DNA from: Sanderia malayensis
Lineage: Eukaryota; Cnidaria; Scyphozoa; Semaeostomeae; Pelagiidae
Reading direction: 5' to 3'
Length of the DNA: 64,000 nucleotides
NCBI GenBank assembly: GCA_013076295.1
Contig: RQOL01000861.1
Location: 372,001 to 436,000 of the forward strand
Below, piece after piece: positions 55,921-64,000 of the stretch (position 1 is the stretch's first letter; each line of letters starts with the position of its first letter). Below the pieces are notes generated by a model. The model had not been told where the DNA came from. It did no database searches and saw only the letters and a program-made list of their open reading frames with translations. The translations under genes and the position numbers were made by a program.

Positions 55921-57640
55921 TTGTTGTGATATACATGAAGGAAACCAGTGAAAGTCAAGTTCAAACCCTGGGAAAAATCCACACTTTATTTGCTTACCAC
56001 CTTCCTCATTGCACATGCATTGCATATCTCTTTCGTCTACCACACTCATTAATTTTCTATTTTTTGTACAGATTCATTTAGTAAAGGCAATGGAAAATTC
56101 AATCTATGGTTCAAAATGTTCTCTTCAAATTATTTCCCAACTCATGTATAATATTCAAGGTATGGGGCTCTCTGTTCCAGATCAATAGATAAATCAATTA
56201 ATGCACCCTAATTGAAAAGCAGACTGAGTAAATAAAGGCAATACTATTTCTACATTGACTATCACTAAATGTTTTCTTATTGAATCACTTACAGTATTCT
56301 AATCCTGTAGGTACTTAATTCTTCCTCATTGTCACTTAATGATGTTCCTTATCAGGTAGATGTGTTGTTGTAAACTCAGTGTGCCAGGCACAGATGGCAA
56401 TGATTTCACAACCATTACAACACAACATTTTCAAATTTATTGGCAAGCATACATTGTATCAATCACTGATAGAATCCTCCATTACACTGGACAAAACAAG
56501 CAAGATGGCTTTACCACACAAGCAAACATTATTAATGCATTTTAATAATCTATATGTGCATAAATATCTCTTTGTTATCTTACTTGAATATTTAAAGTCT
56601 TGCATGATAAATTATGATAGTTTCCCATTGTAGATATCTTCTCAACCAGAACCTCATAGTGTATGGTATCTCCTCATTCATTCACTGTGTGGGAAAGTGC
56701 CTGACAAAGTATTTCTGTTTTTTTAGTCGGCACATTCTCATGGTATATATCACTGACACTTGCTTCCATTTATGTTTTATGAAGCTTTTTCATCTGTTGA
56801 CCTCTTATCTCTTCACATAGCAAAACGATGAATTTAAATGTTTTTCTTGAATCTGTACAATTATGTCCACCAAATGCCAACTTAAAATTAAACAACTTTT
56901 AGAACTACAAAGAGGTCAAAGAGATCTCAAAATAACGAACTTAAACAATTAGTTATGTTGCTAAAATATTCAAGTTGAATGTATGGGGCTAAAAACTATA
57001 CAAAAATTGAGAAAAATGTGAGCTTCAAAATGAGCCTAACCTGAGCCCTATCGATGAACATGTCAAAATTTAGACAAAATTGAAGTCTTTCAAAACGCGA
57101 TCAAATTTGCCACTTAAAAGTATTACAAATTAGGTCGAAACGTGTGACAAAATCTACTAAAGCAATCACCTGAATTCACCATTATACTGCTGACTGATAA
57201 ATACATAAACATTAATGTCTTTGTTTAACAGTAGAATTGTAATTGTCCTCATATGATAATCTACTATCAGGTTTTCAAGACCTTGTGGGAACTATGGCGG
57301 GGGGCGGGGGGTTAAAAATGCGCTTGTATTCAATCTTATATGCAAACAATGGACTCCACTGTTCCCCAGTTCCTCGAAAAAGTAATCCTTTGATCCCTTG
57401 TTCGCTAAAAAATTTGCGAGATGTTCTCATGTTCCCGTAAATAAAAATAGCAAGTTCTCTTGTTCCCCATAACCCCTGGGGGGGGGCCTCAGAACTGTGG
57501 GGGAGGGTGTTGAGCATGAATCTAGTTTCCCCCAGGCGGTTTACGTACTTTTAATTCAAGGCCAACTTTTCTGATTGGCTAATTCTAACAAATGCCCTCC
57601 TAAAACGTGTTCCAACATCAATATAAAAACAAGAATCTAC
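55921..57640. other. no gene seen
   Basis: AT-rich sequence with two G-runs (57298-57311 and 57479-57487). No supported frame. Confidence 0.4.
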
Positions 57641-57655
57641 ATAGATCCATACAAA

Positions 57656-60459
57656 CTAAAACAGAGCAAGATCGTCATTGATTAAGTCTGCCCCGAGTTC
57701 ATACACTGACACATTGTAGTCCACAGCATCATCATAGGATTCTATCTTTGGATCCCAGTATGCGATTCTGCATACCATATTCTTGCTTATTTTCTCTACT
57801 CTTCCACAAAATGTCTTAAGAGTTTGGCCATCTGCCCACACATGGTGAAATCTCTCCCAACAGCCTTTCCACTGAGCAGCAACTCCAAATCTATCAACTG
57901 ATTGTCAGACAGTTCTATAAACTCTGTTCTGATGTCCTCTACTGCAATACCTCTTAATTTCCTCTCTACTTTTCTACGATCTTTTTGCTTCTCGTTTTTT
58001 TCTCTTTTCCCCCTCTCTCCTTGCAATTTTGCTCTGGATCTCCCTTTGTCTCATGCGCTTTTTTAGTCTGCTGTGCCTTGCAAGTCGGACAGATTTGACA
58101 ATTACACTTTCCCTTGTCTCATCATCCATTTCATCAATAAACTTCATTGTTTTGTTCTTTTGTGCCCTTATCTTTGATGAAGATAACAAAGGGTGGCATT
58201 TGGAGCTCTGCTTTGTGAGCACTGAACATCCCCATTAGCTCCTCACAATCAATATTGTGGAGTCTTGTTGACTGGCTCTCTTCTTCCAATGTGGACTTGA
58301 TGTCATTGTCTAAAAACTTCTTGTACTGCCTTTTCAGGAGTTCTATAACTGCCTGGATACATGCTGTTACCATTTCTTTAAATTTTGAATCATTTTTGGG
58401 ATGTTGTTGCAGAGCTACTAATGTGGGGTCACTGGCATTCAAGGTATTTCCAAAAAAACAAGTTTTCCTGCTTAGAAGGGCCTCTGGGTCTCCAAGCTGG
58501 TCTTCCAAGGCAACAATGACATTCTTGACTACATTGATGCCTTCAACATAATTCACATCTTGGTCTTCTGCTGACACATAGAATTTCTTCATCCAGGACC
58601 ACTTAGCATTTTTCCAAGAAGACCAAGGACTGTCATCTCTGTCTTTGCAATCTCAGATTGAAAATCATCAAGGATACTTTTCTAAGTCCACCACATGAAG
58701 TGCCATCTTTAAAAATTCTGAAAAGATCTTTGGTGTTGAACATAAATTCCACACAAATGGAACACAATGTGCAGCCTGTTTCCTCTGTACCTAGGCAATG
58801 TACCACGAGGTAATTTGTGCATGTCAAGGAAGTTGACAAACCCTTGTGGGTCACCTTTTCCATCCTTGAATCTCAACTTATTAACTTGCAAGACAATGTT
58901 TCCTGCAATGCAATCATTTCCAAACAATGCCCCTGATGATGTTGGTTCTATTTTCTTTAAAGCTGCCCTACAGCAAGTAGAAACAGAATCAAGGGGATGT
59001 AAATGGCAGTTGAGCTCATTCACAGATTTCCCCCAATACCCATTTAAAAGGCTAATAGCTGCATGGTTGGTGGCAACCCGGTCGGTCATAGTGTTGGAAA
59101 TGTTGTCAATGAGCTGTTTTCTGGTCTCCTGATACGTTACTTGAGGATGATGCGCTGTATATACAGATGCTAATTCATCTACAGAATCTGATATGTGATT
59201 TGCATAGTCCTCAGCAGTACCACCAGGGAGCTGATCAATGGCAACAACAAAGGCTGATTTTTCCGTTGTGATAAGTGCAGCATTTATATGCACCCCTTCT
59301 TGTGTAGCTGCATCAAATGCCAATGTGCAATTTCTACTTTTGAGGATTTCACTTGATGTCTGCAGCTGAGCATAAACTCCCAGCTCTCTAGCTATTTGCT
59401 CAACAGTTGTCGTGTGAGGGACTTCTTTTACTTCGCAACCAAGTCTCAAACTGAATCTTTCTATCAGCACTGGAATATTTGCTGTGGGAACCTGGTTAAC
59501 CAAAGCATCACATACTAAAAGTCGGGCAGACGTAGAATACGATTTTTTTCCTTTCATTGAATGTTTCCTTCCTTCAGCAGCCTCATCTAGCTTTTCTTTG
59601 GTACATGGGAGCTGATCTTCAAGAGCATTAATTTCAATTGACTGTTGTTCAAGTTTAGATATTACTTTCAGAGTAGCATCTTGTACTGTGGTGTTGCCTT
59701 TGCTGCAAAAAGCATTCTGGACTTAAGGTAATTAACTTTGTTTCTTTTATTATTTCTTTTTAGATGTGCCACTTTTTCTTTTAACTCTGCTACACTTTTC
59801 ATTAAAACTTGAATTTCCTTGTTTTGCTTTGGGATCTTCTTTAGCTTTGCATTAGCCTCTTTAGCTCCTTTATTCTTTGTTTTTGCCTCCTTACTTTCTG
59901 GCCAAGGACCCTTTGAGCTGATGCTCTCTTTGTTTTCTTTCTCTCTGCATTTCGAATCTTATTCTTGAGGGCCTTTTCGCTTGCCTCTCCTTTTCTAATA
60001 CATCTCTATATCGCACACAGTTCTGGCAACTTGACACAATGCGAGTTTGGGGGGATTGTTCCAAAAGGGGGTTAACTACAGCGATTGTAACTTCATTTGA
60101 AGCAGCTTCGTGTAAAGCACTGGATGTCTCAGAAAGTGGTCCTCTTTCGATCACTGAAAACTCTTGGGAACAAAATTCTTTAAATTTTACAAAAATGGTT
60201 TCATCAGAGAGTGGTTTGAACTTGTTGATTTGATTCACAACCCTTTGAACATCATACAAAGTTTGAATGTCAATGTTAAGCTGTTCCTTGATCTCAGCTA
60301 AAACTTCAACAACGCTTTTTGTAGTATTATTTGTGTAAAGATAAAGTATATGGCCATTACAAACTGGAGAAACTTTATTGCAGATTTCATATGCAGAAGA
60401 TAAAAAAGTGCTGCCTTTCCGGGTTTCGCAGTGGTTTTCCTCTTTTTCTTTGGTGGCAT
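57656..60459 (-). pseudogene. unclassified transposase-like multidomain protein
   Basis: The ATG at 60459 begins MPPKKKRKTTAKPGKA; a one-base shift at a T-run joins STFLSSAYEICNKVSPVCNG. A Cys-pair SCQNC and a long basic coiled coil follow. The core (59557-58709) reads ARLLVCDALVNQVPTANIP, CTLAFDAATQEGVHIN, QLPGGTAEDY, NTMTDRVATNHAAI, NELNCHLHPLDSV and KDGKGDPQGF. A further segment (58592-57974) ends in a KKRMRQREIQ basic stretch, and the C terminus reads RIAYWDPKIESYDDAVDYN. The conserved Asp in FDAATQ and TMTDR resemble an RNase H-like transposase fold, but I cannot name the family. Several frame breaks (59560-59700, 58600-58700, 57900). Confidence 0.55.
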
Positions 60460-60559
60460 TATAACACAATCTGGAAAGCAAAAGTAAAATTCACAGTGTT
60501 TCTCCAAACAGTTTTATCACAGCGTTTCTTGGATGCGGCCTAACCATGTTCGTTGCGTG

Positions 60560-61600
60560 AGGCCGTGCCAGCGATCAAAACTGCGGCCGCGATGCAAATT
60601 GTCAGATTTTCTCCGACCAAATGCGAGTAGTTTCGACCATAAACGGCACGGAAAATAGGCAAAATAAATAGAGAAATACTTACTTTCTATTTCACATGAG
60701 TTTGTTTCGCTTTCATATGGCAGAGCTTTGAGATTTTCGCGATGACAGCAGTAGTAGTTTGTTTGCGTTCAAATTTCTCGAAGACCCGGACCGGATCCAT
60801 TCAAACTCGACCGGAATCACAAAGCCTATATCCCTGGCTTATGATTGGCTAAAGATCACATGGTGATTCCCAAGATAAAGGGCAGAATGATTGAACCAAA
60901 AGAAGTTACCGATGTGAACAGAGTTGGTTTGCGGTCACAAAACTCGAACCGCTTGTGCGGACAAATAATTCGAATGGAAAAGTGGGCTTTGCGCACATAC
61001 CTACAATTAGGCCCTCAGCAGCTAGGTTCCTTATAAAAAGAAGCGTGTATTCTCATCGCAATTGTAATTCTAATAGTTATCGCATAATTCCAAGTTTTGT
61101 TGCTCTTGAAAACTACAATCACAATACGATCAATGCAACACCACGCAATGTCCTGGAGCTAATACTATTATCATCAGATATTCACGGGAATTTCGGCGTC
61201 CTAGCAACAACAATAGCGGCGCGAAATTTAAAATTTGTCTTGCGTCATAGAGGACTTAGCGTGCGTAAAAATTTTTTTCAACTCACCACGAGAAAAACAG
61301 CAATTTACGTAAGTACATGTATTTTTAATGTTGCTTTTACTTTCACATGAAAATACAGGCTATTTATAACTAAACAGCTTTAAAAAAGCTGAAAGTGCTA
61401 TATTTTATGTCACAATTGCCATTGCAGTGGATACTATCACAATAACAATTTTATCCTTAACAGGTTCACTTGAAATAGATAGATAATTTTTGCGAATACT
61501 GCTGCCGTAAGTTCATGTATTCAGTTTTGCATTATCTGCCTGCCTTTAGTCTTTCCTCTTCATTCTAAGAAAGATAATTATTATTCATTATCTGCAGAAA
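60560..61600. other. no clear gene
   Basis: Contains a 131-residue frame at 60955-61350 without recognised features. It may hold the end of the element that encodes the transposase-like gene. Confidence 0.35.
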
Positions 61601-61744
61601 ATAAAACTGTGTCATATTAATACATTAAAAATATATATTATTGTAACATCAACAGAACTGTAGAGGCAAAATCAAACAACTGATAGCCTATTAACTCACC
61701 TTTCATTGAATGACAATGACAATATGTTTATATATAGTGTAAAC

Positions 61745-62583
61745 ATGGAGACTGAAAATGACGTTCCCATGAACGAAGAAACCACAGTTGAGCCTGAACT
61801 TGAAGTTGAGCAAGAAGTTGAAGTTCAGCCTGAAGTTGCCAACACTGTGGCAAAGGAACCCACAGTGGTTTATTGTGGAGAAGAAACTAAGGTAGCATTG
61901 AAAAATACTTTCATCCATATATTGATAAATCTATATCAATGTCATGCATATATTATCAAACGGCTTTACAAGGAAACACAATTGTATCCTATGCAAGTCA
62001 CTGTTTTTAATATATTGTTCTCATATTAATCCTAGCTAATTGACTTTAGTGATATTGCGTCACTAAAAAGGCAATGTGCCTTCAAATTCAACGCCATTAA
62101 AAGAGGCACAAATTTTCATTTTGTGAGCACCGAAGGCCGGCACCTGACAAAGGAAGAAATATCGTAAGTTGCGATGCAAAATCCCCATCTCATCTGTGAA
62201 ACATACCAATAAATAATATAATATACAATAATTAATGGAAGCTTCATCCCAAATCAAGAGAGCACTAATATATTAATATATTAATAAATTAATATATATT
62301 TAACAAAGGATGAAATAGCGTAAGTTGCAATGCAATATTTCCATCTCATCTGTGTGTATAACATATTGCTTACTTTCAACTCCTTCTGTAACAATGACTT
62401 TTTCTCTACAGGAAATCTGAAGAAATAAAAATAAAAATTACAGCAAAAAAAACATTCAAAAAATATAAAAAACCACAAAAAAAAAATAAAGAAAATAAAG
62501 ATGAAGAGCACACGAGGTGCATGTGGGCAGATGTGCCCACAAAAGAAATTTTGTCTTTAGTTAGGGGCAGAGACAAAAAATAA
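61745..62583 (+). CDS. three-exon small gene, family member C (in the arm)
   Basis: Exon 1 (61745-61891) encodes METENDVPMNEETTVEPELE, an acidic repeat-like leader, and VVYCGEETK to a GTAGCA donor in phase 0. Exon 2 (62036-62163) after CCTAG encodes LIDFSDIASLKRQCAFKFNA and TEGRHLTKEEI to GTAAGT, phase 2. Exon 3 (62412-62583) after CTACAG encodes KSEEIKIKITAKKTFKKYKK and a tail with CMWADVPTKEILSLVRGRD. Intron positions and phases equal those at 36558-37132, and residues align (SLK..CA..FN, G..). The copy is open throughout. Location inside the arm suggests a role for the element itself. Confidence 0.7.
62143..62370. repeat. tandem duplication across the second donor site
   Basis: AAAGGAAGAAATATCGTAAG with TTGCGATGCAAAATC (62150) recurs as AAAGGATGAAATAGCGTAAG with TTGCAATGCAATATT (62307). 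The second copy lies within intron 2 and could act as an alternative donor. Confidence 0.8.
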
Positions 62584-63318
62584 TTGTAAGTGTTAATGTT
62601 TGTCTTTTGTTGGTGTTAATGTTTGTCTTTTGTTGGTTTTCTCTCCATGTTATTTGTTTGTTTTATTTCATTTTAAAATTATACATTATCCTCATAACAG
62701 TGAATAATAATAACATTGTGGAAAATTATAACAAAACTATTACCTTTCAAAAACCATGCATTTGGCCAACAAATATTTGCCACCAACAGTACCTTTAAAC
62801 TCTTCTTTCATATGCTGTGACACAAACCCTAAAAATTTGCAAGAAATGTATTTCAAAAACCCGTCTTTATAAATGAACTAGATGGCCTTTCGGAAGCGTA
62901 ATGATCTCCTATAATTGAATACTTAACCTGAAGAACAGTCAAAAATTGCCTCCATTAACATGGCGCTACACAAGTTATGCACCACCTAAAATGCACAAAT
63001 AGTACATGTAATAAAATGTAAAAAGAACACAATCTTATATCATCTTCAAATACAGACAATGTGTCATATCTCTAGCATCCTTTTTCTTACATGTGGCCTA
63101 TTCTCAAGGGATTTTGTCAAATACTATATTTCCTAAAGTCTTATACGCTGGTAAAATGAATCAAAACCTTAACAGAAACGCTACAGATTTATTTTAAAGA
63201 TGTAACTTGAAAGATCGCAATGATATGGTACGATCTGGAAAACCAACTTACCATTGCCAGTGACCCACTCATGAACAAAAAAGACGAAAGGAAGGACGCA
63301 CTGCCAGCATGTTCTTTG

Positions 63319-63572
63319 TTCAGCCCAATCCAACTCAATCAGAAAATTACGTCAAAACCAGACTGCATAACAATAAAATTTGTTGTATGATTTTGATTTA
63401 TGCTGTCTTTCGTCAACGTAGCAATTTTTCATATTCGTGGTTGTGCTGTCCCAATATTCGTTTCCAAAATCTTGGATCGCAACGGAACTTGATGCTAAAA
63501 TAAAACAAAATAAAGCTGACAAACACATTCATTTTGCCGTAGCTGAGGGGTAAGTAGAGTTTACTTTTAGTT
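63319..63572 (+). pseudogene. outer-arm gene exon (R2)
   Basis: Near-identical inverted copy of 21234-20998, with the shared TAG in a common frame, IATELDAKIKQNKADKHIHF-like coding and the GTAAGTAG donor at about 63551. No second exon is seen downstream, where sequence diverges from the left side at 63589. Confidence 0.4.
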
Positions 63573-63719
63573 TCACCCCATTCAAGTTGACATTTAAACT
63601 ACAAATATGAACTACTTTTTGGCCGGGGATTCAGCCGTGGATTGGGCCTAAGGAAACTACTATTTGGCCGTGGATTCGAAGTGATGTTATTTGTGATTGT
63701 TATTGTGGGCTAACTACTC

Positions 63720-64000
63720 GGAATTTTACGATGAAAATTCATTCGCATCTGCAGCACAAGGAGTGCATCCTTGTCTGAAAATTTCGTTTCTCTAGCTCTT
63801 ACCGTTTTCCAGGAAAAACTTTGTTTGTCCCAAAGTCGTGAGTGTCTGACTCTGAGGTGCTTAACCCAAATGACCCCCCGAAATCGAAATTACTTGGAAT
63901 TTTGCGATGAAAATTCATTCGCATCTGCAGCACATAGAGTACATCGTTGTCTATAAGTTTCAACTCTCTAGCTCTTACCGTTTTCCAGGAAAAACTTTGT
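63720..64000. repeat. 176-bp tandem duplication at the window end
   Basis: GGAATTTTACGATGAAAATT with CATTCGCATCTGCAGCACA at 63720 recurs at 63896, and both copies end in GCTCTTACCGTTTTCCAGG AAAAACTTTGT. The second is cut by the window edge, so more copies may follow. Confidence 0.9.

Larger units (their letters stand above)
20972..63588. mobile_element. giant inverted-repeat element with TRAF and Fic cargo
   Basis: Two long inverted arms are visible by direct comparison. The right arm is 61620-63588. The left arm is split: its outer part is 20972-21234 and its inner part 32674-33660, separated by a MITE and a LINE. Shared landmarks include AACTTGAATGGGG at the outer edge, GAACATGCTG then CAGTGCGTCCTTCC, GGCCATCTAGTTCATTTATA, and GCCTATTAACTCACC near the inner edge. 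Without the LINE and MITE, the element would be about 31 kb. No flanking duplication was found, and homology ends at 20972/63588 may not be the true termini. No polymerase, integrase or capsid gene is visible, so Maverick/Polinton identity is unsupported. Confidence 0.7.
61620..63588. repeat. right arm of the giant element
   Basis: Inverted relative to 32674-33660 (inner) and 20972-21234 (outer). It contains an intact three-exon gene, whereas the left copy retains only a decayed exon 1. It continues without interruption across the point where the left arm is broken by the LINE and MITE. Confidence 0.8.

Noticed and set aside
60955..61350. 131-residue plus-strand ORF
   Set aside because: No start context, motif or homolog within the window; may be chance.
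20972..63588. Maverick/Polinton or herpes-type (Teratorn) element
   Set aside because: No protein-primed polymerase, retroviral-type integrase of its own, packaging ATPase, capsid or piggyBac gene was found; the only integrase belongs to the gypsy fragment.

Overview
The window is eukaryotic. It has spliced genes with GT-AG introns, THAP and C2H2 zinc fingers, APE-type LINE, Ty3/gypsy, Helitron and MITE sequences, AT-rich spacers, microsatellites and one 100-N scaffold gap (46892-46991). The mix (THAP plus ISL2EU-type transposase, Helitrons with an HUH Rep and PIF1-type helicase, a gypsy pol of the type common in marine invertebrates) suggests an invertebrate animal, perhaps a cnidarian. That placement is inference; no host housekeeping gene is visible.

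The sequence is almost entirely nested mobile DNA. 1-2460: an element with inverted ends carrying a C2H2 gene and a THAP exon. 2970-4409: a THAP-fused DDE transposase with one in-frame stop. 4620-9925 (minus): a decayed Helitron interrupted by a 923-bp Tigger-like MITE. 11683-12967 (minus): a small three-exon gene and an unknown ORF. 13144-18219: a zinc-finger ORF cut cleanly by a 4.5-kb fold-back element with a 5-bp target duplication. 18527-22359: three MITEs, two with 9-bp duplications.

22374-32673 is a LINE that contains a 3.7-kb split-direct-repeat element inside ORF1 and a gypsy fragment in place of its reverse transcriptase. The LINE sits inside the left arm of a much larger inverted-repeat structure. 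Sequence at 20972-21234 plus 32674-33660 is the inverted copy of 61620-63588. The arms enclose about 28 kb of AT-rich DNA (the body).

The body holds a spliced gene paralogous to the gene in its arm (36558-37132), microsatellites, and a compact block at about 38.9-46.8 kb. That block has mostly intronless small genes: membrane proteins, a coiled-coil/TRAF-MATH protein, an acidic-tailed protein, a Fic-domain gene, and two tandem paralogs of unknown function. It looks like captured or viral cargo. A second Helitron (47958-54300, plus) and an unclassified transposase-like gene (57656-60459, minus) follow.

The most notable items are the giant inverted-repeat element with TRAF and Fic cargo; a family of at least three homologous three-exon genes with conserved intron phases and a possible beta-grasp core; and the fold-back element with nested inverted arrays. 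Most genes carry frameshifts or stops. Several frameshifts lie at poly-A runs, so sequencing error must be separated from true decay.
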